From contig JAYZJV010000052.1 in the NCBI GenBank assembly GCA_036164085.1, positions 1 to 64,000 of the forward strand: 64,000 bases of DNA, read 5' to 3'. Source of the DNA: TMED-70 sp036164085 (GTDB lineage Bacteria; Chloroflexota; Dehalococcoidia; Lucifugimonadales; Lucifugimonadaceae). Position numbers and translations under genes: made by a program. The notes beneath the pieces are model-generated. The model did not search any database. It had not been told where the DNA came from and saw nothing but the letters and a program-made list of their open reading frames with translations. Of this stretch, positions 33,228-41,175 are shown piece by piece; positions within the stretch are counted from its first letter, which is position 1, and each line of letters begins with the position of its first letter.

Positions 33228-34034
33228 ATGTACAAAGAATCATATATCCATACTAATGATGTGGCCATTAATTTAGCTTACAGAGAAAATTCTAAAGCTA
33301 AAGTTAATATTTTTTTTGTTCATGGCTTTTTAGAACGTTGGCAATCTTGGATACAAATAATGGACTTGATTCCAAAAAATTATAATGTTTTTTCTGTAGA
33401 TTTGAGAGGATTTGGGAGATCAGGTAGAACATTAGACAACCACAAAAGGTCAACTTGGGCAAAAGATATTTCTGAAGTTATAAAAATATTAAATTTAAAG
33501 AATACTTTTATGGTAGGCCATTCTTTGGGAGGACCAATAGTTTCTGCTGTTGCTGAGTATAATAAAGAGCAAATTTCTGGAGTTATACTAGAAGACCCTT
33601 TTTTAGGATCTCAACCAGTAGATAAAACTGGAAGAGCTAGTAGAGGGAAGTTAGTTGCTGAAACAATAGATGAATCTAAAAATCTAGAAGAAGCGATCAA
33701 AAGCTTAATAAAACTTAGGCCTGATTGGAGGAATGATATTCCGATAGAAATAGCTACTGCTAGAAAGTTAACGGATAATTATTTATTAGAAGTTCCGAGA
33801 AAATTCAAAGATGATTTTTCTATAGAAGAAATATATAAAAAAGTAAATTGTAGAATAATATTAAATCATTCAAATCCAGATTTTGGCGGGATAAATTCAG
33901 TAGAAAAATTAGAAAAACTCAATAAATTAAATCCTAAAATTGAAATACTAAAATGGGAAAAATCTGGTCATAATATTCATAGAGATTTTCCAAAGGAGTT
34001 TTCAGAAGCTTTAATTAGTTATATAGAAGCATGA
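33228..34034 (+). CDS. Alpha/beta hydrolase
   Basis: 268 residues of the alpha/beta-hydrolase fold. The oxyanion loop is FFVHGFLERWQSW, the nucleophile elbow GHSLGG, a probable acid Asp after NHSNPD, and the catalytic His in SGHNIHRDFP. The substrate is unknown; esterases, lactonases and C-C hydrolases share this layout. The next gene encodes a second such hydrolase and starts within its stop codon (ATGA), so the two are co-translated. It is divergent from the enolase-family gene, with a 100-base gap. Confidence 0.85.
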   Translation: MYKESYIHTNDVAINLAYRENSKAKVNIFFVHGFLERWQSWIQIMDLIPKNYNVFSVDLRGFGRSGRTLDNHKRSTWAKDISEVIKILNLKNTFMVGHSLGGPIVSAVAEYNKEQISGVILEDPFLGSQPVDKTGRASRGKLVAETIDESKNLEEAIKSLIKLRPDWRNDIPIEIATARKLTDNYLLEVPRKFKDDFSIEEIYKKVNCRIILNHSNPDFGGINSVEKLEKLNKLNPKIEILKWEKSGHNIHRDFPKEFSEALISYIEA

Positions 34035-34828
34035 AAAACTATCTTGATATAAATAATAAAAAAATTTCATATGAAAAAAGTGGAATTGGTAGCCCTATTA
34101 TTTTTCTTCATGGTATCACTAGTTCTTCAAATACATGGAATGAAATTGAAAAAGCGGTAAGTAAAATAAGAACTGTATATAAGATAGATTTCAGAGGGCA
34201 CGGATATTCAGACCATTTTAATAGTTATAAATGGTCTGAATATACTCAAGATATAAAATATTTCATCCATGAAGTTATCGATTCTCCCGTAGAAATATTA
34301 GGGCACTCTTTAGGTGCTTGCATTGCTTCACAAGTAGCAGAAGCATGTCAAAAAATTGTTAAAAGTATTATTCTAGAAGATCCTCCTTTTTTTCACCATA
34401 GAAGAATGGGAATAGAAGGCATTCATAAAAGATTTAAATATAACTTATCATTAGCAAAATCATACAATTCAAAAGAAGAAATTTTAAAAATTTTCAAAGA
34501 AAACTCAAAATTATCAAATGTGAAAAATTTGAGCAATATTGCATCAAACTTAAGTCATCTTGATTATAAAGTTTTAGAACAAACAATTGATGGATCAGCT
34601 CTAAAAGATTTCAACTCTGAGCAAATAATCAAAAATATCTCAAACATAAAAACACTTTTATTAGTAGGAAATGAAAAAAAAACAGGTGAAGTAATCATCA
34701 AGAAAGAAATTGATTATATAAAGAAAAATATAAAGAATTTAAGCATTAAAAATTTTGATTGTGGCCATAATATCCACGAAGAAAAAACTAAAGAATACAA
34801 AGAAACAATTATAAATTTTCTAAAGTGA
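34031..34828 (+). CDS. Alpha/beta hydrolase
   Basis: 265 residues. It has FLHGITSSSNTW (oxyanion loop), GHSLGACIA (nucleophile Ser) and a terminal DCGHNIHEEKT with the catalytic His. It is related to the upstream hydrolase in layout but well diverged in sequence. The four-base ATGA overlap shows they form one unit. The end overlaps convergent pgpA by nine bases. Function beyond hydrolase cannot be given. Confidence 0.83.
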   Translation: MKNYLDINNKKISYEKSGIGSPIIFLHGITSSSNTWNEIEKAVSKIRTVYKIDFRGHGYSDHFNSYKWSEYTQDIKYFIHEVIDSPVEILGHSLGACIASQVAEACQKIVKSIILEDPPFFHHRRMGIEGIHKRFKYNLSLAKSYNSKEEILKIFKENSKLSNVKNLSNIASNLSHLDYKVLEQTIDGSALKDFNSEQIIKNISNIKTLLLVGNEKKTGEVIIKKEIDYIKKNIKNLSIKNFDCGHNIHEEKTKEYKETIINFLK

Positions 34829-35329
34829 TGGAAATGTATAAAATGTTTGGATTAAAATAATACATATCAACGTAAAGATCCCAGCAATAATATCATCGCC
34901 CAAAACTCCGTAAGCTTTAGGTAATTTCTCAAATAAATTTATTGGAAAAGGTTTGAAAATATCAAAAAATCTGAAAATAAAAAAAGAAATTACTAAAGCT
35001 GTAAAATTAAAATCGATAAATATCATTGGTATAAACATACCTACCCACTCATCAAAAACAACATGATGAGGATCAGGATTATCTTCTGTAATTGTCCTAT
35101 TAATAGTAAAAATACCTATTGGTAAATAAAGAAATAATATTATTAAATTAATGACAAAAAAAATATTCGTACTCAAATCAAAAATATCTACTAAAAGATA
35201 CTTTGAAAAAATAAAATATATCAAACAAACTAAAGCAGCCCAGCTTCCTCCTCCTCTTAAGGGGAAATAACCAATAAAAAAAACGGTTGAAATAAGATTT
35301 GATATGGAGCTATATTTCTTATTATTCAT
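34820..35329 (-). CDS. pgpA: Phosphatidylglycerophosphatase A
   Basis: 169 residues with about four membrane helices. It removes phosphate from phosphatidylglycerophosphate in phospholipid synthesis. The family signatures are FPLRGGGSWAALVCL, DPHHVVFDEWVGMFIP, and FRFFDIFKPFPINLFEKLP followed by GVLGDDIIAGI with its acidic pair. It follows the hydroxypyruvate-isomerase-like gene by five bases and ends the minus-strand operon that begins at moeB. Confidence 0.88.
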   Translation of the reverse strand: MNNKKYSSISNLISTVFFIGYFPLRGGGSWAALVCLIYFIFSKYLLVDIFDLSTNIFFVINLIILFLYLPIGIFTINRTITEDNPDPHHVVFDEWVGMFIPMIFIDFNFTALVISFFIFRFFDIFKPFPINLFEKLPKAYGVLGDDIIAGIFTLICIILIQTFYTFPSL

Positions 35330-35334
35330 AATTA

Positions 35335-36108
35335 TTAAATATTATTAATCCAAGATATTGAATCTAAAGTATTTTTAGACGGTTTATACTCACAACCAAC
35401 CCATCCTTCATACTCTATTTCATCAAGTATCTGAAAAATTTTAGAATAATTTATTTCTCCTGTACCAGGCTCGTTTCTTCCAGGATTATCTGCAATTTGA
35501 ATATGTCCAATTTTATTTATAAGTTTTGATATTGTTCTTACTAAATCCCCTTCCATAATTTGCATATGATAAACATCATAAAGAAGATAAGCATTCTTAT
35601 GATTTAATTTTTCTAACAATTCAATCCCTTGAGTTGATGTGTTTATAAAAAAACCTGGTTGATCAACAATGTTAATAGGTTCTATAAGTGCCATGATATT
35701 TTTTTCTGATAATTTTTTGGAGGCAATTTTTTGATTATGAATTAATGTTTGATATATTTCTTCATCATCAAACCCTTCAGGTTTTGTGCCTATTCCAGTA
35801 TTTATACCTAAACAACCTAGACTTGAAGCATATCTTAATCCTAAATCTAATCTTTCTAAAAAAAGATCTTTTCTGTCTGGTCTTAATGCAATATTTGCTA
35901 AATTAGTATCAGGATCCATCACTGGAAGATTGATAATAACATGCTTCAAATTATATTTCTCGAGTTTCTCATTTATTTGGTCAATTTCAAGAGAATAAGG
36001 GGCTTGTAACTCAACTCCCTTAAACCCCGCTTTTGCTGCTTGTTCGTACCTGTCAATCAGATCATATTCATTGAACATAAACTGTAGATTTGCTTCTAAT
36101 TTAACCAT
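35335..36108 (-). CDS. Hydroxypyruvate isomerase-like TIM-barrel protein, copy 1
   Basis: 257 residues of the xylose-isomerase-like TIM-barrel fold. Features: LEANLQFMFNEYDLIDRYEQAAKAG, the catalytic-type Glu strand ALIEPIN, YHMQIMEGDL, and IGHIQIADNPGRNEPGTG with the metal ligands. This is the Hyi pattern (hydroxypyruvate to tartronate semialdehyde), also shared by 2-oxo-tetronate isomerases of sugar-acid pathways. It is a tandem paralogue of the next upstream gene, one base apart. The true substrate may be a sugar-acid breakdown product. Confidence 0.83.
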   Translation of the reverse strand: MVKLEANLQFMFNEYDLIDRYEQAAKAGFKGVELQAPYSLEIDQINEKLEKYNLKHVIINLPVMDPDTNLANIALRPDRKDLFLERLDLGLRYASSLGCLGINTGIGTKPEGFDDEEIYQTLIHNQKIASKKLSEKNIMALIEPINIVDQPGFFINTSTQGIELLEKLNHKNAYLLYDVYHMQIMEGDLVRTISKLINKIGHIQIADNPGRNEPGTGEINYSKIFQILDEIEYEGWVGCEYKPSKNTLDSISWINNI

Positions 36109-36109
36109 T

Positions 36110-36892
36110 TTATTCCGTTAGTTTTTTAATCCAATCTAATCCATCTTCCGTAGAATTCAAAGGACTATATTCACAACCAATCCATCCATCATAGTTTTCT
36201 GATAAAAACGAAAAAATATTTTTGTAATTTATTTCACCTGTTCCAGGTTCATTTCTTCCAGGATTATCAGCAATTTGAATATGCCCAATTTGAGATTTAT
36301 TATTTTGAAAAGTTCTTATTAGATCACCTTCCATTATCTGCATGTGATACATATCAAATTGAATTTTTACATTATCTTTATTCACTGAATCAACTATTTG
36401 TTTGCAATGATTTGTTGATGAAACAAAATAGTTCGGAGCATCAATTAAATTTAGTGCTTCTACTAAAACATTAATCCCTTTATCCTTTGTTTGTTCAGAG
36501 GCATAAATTAAATTTTCAATCAGAGTTTCATTCAATTCATTAGCAGTAAATTTACCATTATCAATTCCAACAAGAACTGTAAGTCTTTTACATCCTAATA
36601 TATCCGCATATTCTACAGCCTGATGTACCCCTTCTTGAAATTCAGATTTTCTATCAGGAAATATAGCTATTCCTCTATCTCCTCCTGCAAAATCGCCAGC
36701 AGGGAAATCAAATAATATTTGTTCTAAGCTATTATTAACTAATTCATTTTTTATATCTTCTTTTTTGAAATCATATGGAAATAAATACTCAACACCTTTA
36801 AATCCAAACTCAGAAGCTGATTTAAACCTCTTCATAAAATCTTTTTCTGTATAAAGCATTGATAAATTTGCTGCAAAATTAATCACCATCAT
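36110..36892 (-). CDS. Hydroxypyruvate isomerase-like TIM-barrel protein, copy 2
   Basis: 260 residues, a paralogue of the downstream gene. It shares the N-terminal FAANLSMLYTEKDFMKRF, the VLVEALN Glu strand, FDMYHMQIMEGDLIRTF and IGHIQIADNPGRNEPGTGEINY. The two copies are nearly identical through the metal site but differ widely elsewhere, which suggests shared chemistry with different substrates. The start ATG at 36892 overlaps the amidase stop by four bases. Confidence 0.83.
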   Translation of the reverse strand: MMVINFAANLSMLYTEKDFMKRFKSASEFGFKGVEYLFPYDFKKEDIKNELVNNSLEQILFDFPAGDFAGGDRGIAIFPDRKSEFQEGVHQAVEYADILGCKRLTVLVGIDNGKFTANELNETLIENLIYASEQTKDKGINVLVEALNLIDAPNYFVSSTNHCKQIVDSVNKDNVKIQFDMYHMQIMEGDLIRTFQNNKSQIGHIQIADNPGRNEPGTGEINYKNIFSFLSENYDGWIGCEYSPLNSTEDGLDWIKKLTE

Positions 36893-38322
36893 TCTCCTTC
36901 TTTTATTAAATTTGGTTGAATTTTAGAAAAGTTAGTTTCCTCTTCAAATATTTTCGCAATTCGCAATACATTTAAGTCATCCAACTTTTTACCTACTATT
37001 TGTATTCCTGTAGGGAGTCCTTTTATGAATCCTCCTGGAATACTTATGCTTGGGCATCCTGTAGCTGTTATTGCATAACAAAGTCCCATCCAATCAATAT
37101 ATGTTTCAAGCTCTACTCCGTCAATTTCTTTAACGTACTCAATGTTTTTATCGAAGGGCAAAACACTAGTCGAAGGCAAAACAAGAAAATCATATTTTTC
37201 AAAAAATTCTGCGATATTTTGATCTATAATTGATCTTTGAGATTCAGCAAGCGCAAGATCTGATGCTTTTAATTCAAGCCCTTTCTCTACATTCCAAATT
37301 ATGGTATCTTTCATAAGATTTCTATTTTTTACAATGTGCTCTTTGTGAGCATCAGCAAATGTATAGGCCCTATAGGTTTGAAAAACATTATCAACATTCT
37401 CTAGGTTAGGAAAGGATTCTTCCATAATAAATCCTATTTTGGAAAAAATTTCAATTGAACTACTAAAGGCTTCTTTTATTTCTTGGCTAACAGGATAAAT
37501 TCCAAGATTATGAGTAAAAGCAATTTTTATTTTCTTTGGATCAGGCAACTTGATGTCAAGGAATCTTTCTGAAGGTTCATTAATACTGTTACCTATTCGG
37601 TTGTCATATCCTGCCATGCAAGATAAAAGGATAGATAAATCATCTATATTTCTAGCCATAGGACCATTAACACTCATCATATTATATGTAATATCCGCGG
37701 GTAGTTGCGGAATTGTACCTATAGAAGTTCTAAATCCTACAACATTATTCCAAGCTGCTGGGTTTCTTAATGATCCTCCCATATCACTTCCTTGAGCCAT
37801 AGGTACCATTCTCATAGCCAATGCAACTCCAGCCCCTCCACTGGATCCACCTGCAGTTTTAGAAAGATCATAAGGATTAAATGTAGTTTTGAATACGTCA
37901 TTGAATGTATGGGAACCTGCTCCGAACTCTGGAACATTGCTTTTTCCAAGTATTAAAGCCCTTGATTCTTTTATTTTTTGTACAACCAGATCATCTTCTT
38001 CAGGAACAAAATCTGAATAAATTCTTGAACCCATTGTTGTGCGTATTCCTGCAGTTTTATTTAAATCTTTTATAAGAACAGGAATTCCTGATAATGGCTT
38101 ATTGTAATCTTTATTTTTATCAATTTTTCTTGCATTTTCTAATGCAAGTTCAGGAGTAAATGTACATACTGCATTGGTTTTAGAATCAAATTTTTCAATT
38201 TGATCTATATGCACAGAAACTAACTCTTCAGAATTAATTTTTCCTGAGGAAATCAATTCTTTCATTTCTTTGATTTTAAGATTTAATATTTTATTCTTTT
38301 CTGAATTTGAAAAATTATTCAT
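36889..38322 (-). CDS. Amidase (amidase-signature family)
   Basis: 477 residues. The Ser-cisSer-Lys triad is complete: Lys in GIPVLIKDLNKT, the cis-Ser in GGSSGGAGVALA, and the nucleophile Ser in GSDMGGSLRNPAAW. It resembles GatA in length, but no gatB or gatC is adjacent and the C-terminal part looks like a free amidase (GCPSISIPGGF, GLPTGIQIVG). It would hydrolyse an amide to the acid and ammonia. It starts right after cysM, with overlapping or abutting ends, in the moeB-cysM run. Confidence 0.88.
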   Translation of the reverse strand: MNNFSNSEKNKILNLKIKEMKELISSGKINSEELVSVHIDQIEKFDSKTNAVCTFTPELALENARKIDKNKDYNKPLSGIPVLIKDLNKTAGIRTTMGSRIYSDFVPEEDDLVVQKIKESRALILGKSNVPEFGAGSHTFNDVFKTTFNPYDLSKTAGGSSGGAGVALAMRMVPMAQGSDMGGSLRNPAAWNNVVGFRTSIGTIPQLPADITYNMMSVNGPMARNIDDLSILLSCMAGYDNRIGNSINEPSERFLDIKLPDPKKIKIAFTHNLGIYPVSQEIKEAFSSSIEIFSKIGFIMEESFPNLENVDNVFQTYRAYTFADAHKEHIVKNRNLMKDTIIWNVEKGLELKASDLALAESQRSIIDQNIAEFFEKYDFLVLPSTSVLPFDKNIEYVKEIDGVELETYIDWMGLCYAITATGCPSISIPGGFIKGLPTGIQIVGKKLDDLNVLRIAKIFEEETNFSKIQPNLIKEGE

Positions 38323-39282
38323 TTACCACCATACTTTTCCATCAATATCATTGGATATCTCTGAAAATTCCTTCTCATAAATTCCACTTGATAGATATTT
38401 CCAACCACCATCAGCAAATATAGTAACTATCACAGAATTTTCAAGTCGTTTAGACAATTTCACACATGTAGCCAAAGTTGCTCCAGAAGAAACACCTACA
38501 AATAAACCATGTGATTCCATAATTTTTTTTGTCCAAAAAAAAGATTCTTCTGCTTCAACCATTATCCTTCCATCTAATTTATCTAAATCTAAAATTGGAG
38601 GGATATAACCGTGTTCTATTGATCTTAATCCTTGTACTACATCATCTGGATGAGGAGCAGTTGCAATAACCTTAACCGAATCATTAAATTCCTTTAGCCT
38701 TTTTCCTACACCCATTAATGTTCCACCTGTTCCTAGACCTGCTACAAAATGAGTAATGTCAGGCATTTGTTTGATTATTTCTAACCCAGTAGTATAGTAA
38801 TGAGCCTTTATACTCGCTTGATTCCCATATTGAAATGGCATGAAATATTCAGGATTTTCATGTGAAATCTTTTGTGCAAGTTTAATCGATCCATTAGTTC
38901 CTTCTTTGCCTTCAGAAAAAATTATATCTGCTCCAAAAGATTTTAAGAGAGAAATTCTTTCTTGACTTACAGAATCAGGCATAACTGCTATCATTTTATA
39001 ACCTTTAATTCTCGCGATCATTGCAAGACCAATACCTGTATTTCCTGATGTAGGCTCAATAATAGTTTGTCCTTTTGACAATTTGCCTGTTTTCTCAGCA
39101 TCAAAAATCAAACATTTAGCAACTCTATCTTTTATTGAGCCTGTAGGGTTCTCAGCCTCAATTTTTGCATAAATTTTTACAGAATCATTTTCACTCAACG
39201 AAGACAAATCTATTAAGCTTGTATTTCCAATATTCTTTAGTTGTCCAGTACTAAAATTATCAATGTTCAATTTTGTTTCCAT
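38323..39282 (-). CDS. cysM: Cysteine synthase, CysM (O-phosphoserine sulfhydrylase) type
   Basis: 319 residues, PLP fold-type II. The PLP lysine is in NPTGSIKDR, followed by EPTSGNTGIGLAM. Several stretches match the Mycobacterium tuberculosis CysM pattern from memory: PEYFMPFQYGNQASIKAHYY, HFVAGLGTGGTLMG, an Arg in VQGLRSIEHGYIPP where the mycobacterial enzyme binds phosphoserine, DGGWKYLSSGIY, and the C-terminal GKVWW like its GQLWA. That enzyme uses O-phosphoserine and a protein thiocarboxylate (CysO) rather than sulfide. The neighbouring moeB, three bases upstream, would activate such a carrier. No cysO or mec gene is adjacent. Confidence 0.88.
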   Translation of the reverse strand: METKLNIDNFSTGQLKNIGNTSLIDLSSLSENDSVKIYAKIEAENPTGSIKDRVAKCLIFDAEKTGKLSKGQTIIEPTSGNTGIGLAMIARIKGYKMIAVMPDSVSQERISLLKSFGADIIFSEGKEGTNGSIKLAQKISHENPEYFMPFQYGNQASIKAHYYTTGLEIIKQMPDITHFVAGLGTGGTLMGVGKRLKEFNDSVKVIATAPHPDDVVQGLRSIEHGYIPPILDLDKLDGRIMVEAEESFFWTKKIMESHGLFVGVSSGATLATCVKLSKRLENSVIVTIFADGGWKYLSSGIYEKEFSEISNDIDGKVWW

Positions 39283-39285
39283 AAA

Positions 39286-40101
39286 CTAGCTAACGACTTT
39301 GACACCACAAAATATCTCATAATCAATGAGCTCTGTTACTTCAGGGTTATTTCCACATAATTTACAATCTGGATTTTGTCTGATTTTGATTTCTCTAAAT
39401 TCCATTCCAAGAGCTTCTATAAGCAACATTCTTCCTGCAAGCGGTTCGCCAACACCTAAAATCAACTTAATTGTTTCTAATGCCTGAATTGAACCAACTA
39501 AACCAGGAAGTGCACCTATTACCCCTGCTTCTGCACAACTTGGAACTTCACCTGGAGGAGGTGGATCTGGGAAAATACACCTATAGCACCCTTTTCCAGG
39601 AATATAAGTAGTAGCTTGACCATCAAAAATCAATATAGCTCCGTCGACTAATGGTTTATTTAGTAAAAAGGCAGCATCATTGACTAAATATCTAGTAGCA
39701 AAATTGTCAGCTCCATTAATAATTATGTCGTAATTTTTCATTATTTCGAAAGCATTAGATGAATTTATTGGCTCTTCATGAATAGTTACATTCACATCAG
39801 GGTTATGAGCTAGTAATGTTTCTTTTGCGGATTCTACTTTCCGTTTACCAACGTCAGATTCAGTGTGTAGAATTTGTCTCTGAAGATTTGATACATCCAC
39901 TACATCAAAATCTACTATACCAATATTTCCAACTCCGGCTAAAGCTAAATACAAAGAAACAGGAGAGCCTAATCCTCCTGCCCCTATAATCAAAACTTTT
40001 GAATCTAAAAGAGCTCTTTGGCCTCTGCTTCCTACATTAGGCATTATAAGATGCCTACTATATCTTTCCACTTGTGATGGATTTAATGGTGTTATTGACA
40101 T
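39286..40101 (-). CDS. moeB: MoeB/ThiF-family adenylyltransferase
   Basis: 271 residues from ATG 40101, chosen because GGAG at 40111-40108 lies six bases upstream; an in-frame TTG at 40113 is less likely. E1-like fold: LNPSQVERYSRHLIMPNVG, IIGAGGLGSPVSLYLALAGVG (ATP site), NGADNFATRYLVND, and zinc Cys pairs CYRC and CKLC. There is no C-terminal rhodanese domain. These enzymes adenylate the C-terminal Gly of small sulfur carriers (MoaD, ThiS, CysO). Operon order moeB-cysM suggests it serves cysteine synthesis; it may also charge ThiS. Upstream is a Cys-codon leader and terminator. Confidence 0.9.
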   Translation of the reverse strand: MSITPLNPSQVERYSRHLIMPNVGSRGQRALLDSKVLIIGAGGLGSPVSLYLALAGVGNIGIVDFDVVDVSNLQRQILHTESDVGKRKVESAKETLLAHNPDVNVTIHEEPINSSNAFEIMKNYDIIINGADNFATRYLVNDAAFLLNKPLVDGAILIFDGQATTYIPGKGCYRCIFPDPPPPGEVPSCAEAGVIGALPGLVGSIQALETIKLILGVGEPLAGRMLLIEALGMEFREIKIRQNPDCKLCGNNPEVTELIDYEIFCGVKVVS

Positions 40102-40122
40102 TTTTTTCTCCAAAATATTATT

Positions 40123-40149
40123 AAAAAAAAACCCCCTAATTTGGGGGTT
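40123..40149 (-). terminator. Intrinsic terminator in the moeB leader
   Basis: Read on the minus strand: AACCCCC (40149-40143), a 6-base loop, GGGGGTT (40136-40130), and a T-run of nine ending at 40123. It lies 22 bases upstream of the moeB start and just after the Cys-rich leader ORF, so it is placed as an attenuator. No gene upstream on this strand needs it as an end. Confidence 0.9.
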
Positions 40150-40186
40150 CGAACAATTATTAAACTAAATTATCAATAGTTCGAAC
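40147..40186 (-). repeat. Two copies of the self-complementary GTTCGAAC in the moeB leader
   Basis: GTTCGAAC at 40179-40186 (inside the leader ORF) and at 40147-40154 (overlapping the left arm of the terminator by three bases), 24 bases apart. In RNA the two can pair with each other over 8 bp. A competing hairpin forms within the leader ORF: CAAUAG with CUAUUG, closing around the first copy. These give alternative structures that ribosome position could select. Which one stops termination needs folding. Confidence 0.5.
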
Positions 40187-40232
40187 ACTCGCTATTGCAA
40201 CAGTAGAATAAAATTGTATTTAAATAATTCAT
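40173..40232 (-). CDS. Cysteine-codon leader peptide upstream of moeB-cysM
   Basis: ATG 40232 to TGA 40173 encodes the 19 residues MNYLNTILFYCCNSECSNY, with two adjacent Cys codons and a third four codons later. It ends 24 bases before the terminator stem. A TATAAT at 40244-40239 lies six bases before the ATG, so transcription would begin at or next to the ATG and give a leaderless message. Leaderless Cys-rich upstream ORFs that control sulfur genes are known in mycobacteria. The operon here includes a cysteine synthase, so sensing Cys-tRNA is a sensible role. Not recognised from any annotation. Confidence 0.7.
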   Translation of the reverse strand: MNYLNTILFYCCNSECSNY

Positions 40233-40238
40233 AAATTC

Positions 40239-40244
40239 ATTATA
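40239..40244 (-). promoter_or_regulatory. -10 element of the moeB-cysM leader transcript
   Basis: TATAAT on the minus strand, six bases before the leader ORF start. No good -35 hexamer is seen at 16-18 bases. On the opposite strand this same gap carries the GGGAG ribosome site of the SDR gene at 40330. Confidence 0.5.
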
Positions 40245-40329
40245 TATAAAAAAGATAAGATTGATATTGATTAAATTAGAAATAAATATAAAAATACAAT
40301 CATAAAATTTATATTCTGGGAGTAAATAT

Positions 40330-41175
40330 ATGCCATCTGGACAACGACTTGAAGGAAAAGTAGCAATAGTTACAGGTGCTGGAACTAGAGGAGAAATACC
40401 AGGAACAGGACAGGCTGCAGCAATATTAATGGCACAAGAAGGTGCAAAAATTTTACTTTGTGATATCGATATAGAAAGAGCTGAAGAAACTTTAGAAGTT
40501 ATAGAAAAAGATGGTGGAATCGGGAAGATTTTTATAGGAGATGTTACTTCTGAAAAAGATTGTGAATCTATGATAAATGAAGCAGTTAAACAATTTGGGA
40601 AACTAGATATTCTATTTAACAATGTAGGTGGGCCTGGTGGTGGAATGGTTACAGAAATTGAAGAGGAAGATTGGCATAGATCAATAGATCTGAATATCAA
40701 AAGTGCTGTAATGGGTTCAAAATATGCTATCCCTGCTATGGAAAAATCAGGAGGTGGATCAATCATAAATGTCTCTTCAATCGATGGGACTCAAGCAGGA
40801 TCTACTAGAAATGTTCCTTATTCAATCTCCAAGGCAGCTATTTCTCATCTTTCTAGAATTATGGCCGTGCATCATGGTAGGCAAAATATTAGAGTTAATT
40901 GTGTAGCTCCAGGGCACGTATATGGAGCTTTCCCAAACAGATTTAAGAAAATGGATGAAGATTGGAGAGATCTACGAAGAAAAGCTGGTCCTTTGGGTAC
41001 TGAAGGTACTGCATGGGATGTAGGTTGGGCTGTTGTATATTTGGCTAGTGATGAGGCAAAATGGATAACTGGAGTAGTTCTTCCTGTAGATGCAGGTGTT
41101 CAAGCTGCTTCTCCATTATCTATGTGGGATGACCTTAACGAAGCAGGTGGCCCTAGAAAAAACAACGAATATTAA
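40330..41175 (+). CDS. SDR-family oxidoreductase
   Basis: 281 residues, Rossmann fold. The cofactor motif is VAIVTGAGTRGEIPGTGQAA, a variant of TGxxxGxG with extra residues between the glycines. NNVGGPGGG replaces the usual NNAG. The catalytic Ser is in IINVSSIDG and the Tyr/Lys in YSISKAA. An Asp after the second strand (LLCDID) suggests NAD preference. GGGAG lies eight bases before ATG 40330. The substrate is unknown; the neighbours point to sugar or sugar-acid oxidation. The stop overlaps the convergent lactonase gene in TTAA. Confidence 0.87.
   Translation: MPSGQRLEGKVAIVTGAGTRGEIPGTGQAAAILMAQEGAKILLCDIDIERAEETLEVIEKDGGIGKIFIGDVTSEKDCESMINEAVKQFGKLDILFNNVGGPGGGMVTEIEEEDWHRSIDLNIKSAVMGSKYAIPAMEKSGGGSIINVSSIDGTQAGSTRNVPYSISKAAISHLSRIMAVHHGRQNIRVNCVAPGHVYGAFPNRFKKMDEDWRDLRRKAGPLGTEGTAWDVGWAVVYLASDEAKWITGVVLPVDAGVQAASPLSMWDDLNEAGGPRKNNEY

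Noticed and set aside
40143..40154. T-arm-like GGGGGTTCGAAC suggesting a tRNA
   Set aside because: The flanks do not form acceptor, D or anticodon arms, and the sequence is explained as one arm of the moeB leader terminator and the GTTCGAAC box.
40147..40186. GTTCGAAC boxes as LexA/SOS operators
   Set aside because: Gram-positive SOS boxes read GAAC-N4-GTTC. Here the halves are in the opposite order, with no spacer, and the boxes lie in a transcribed leader.
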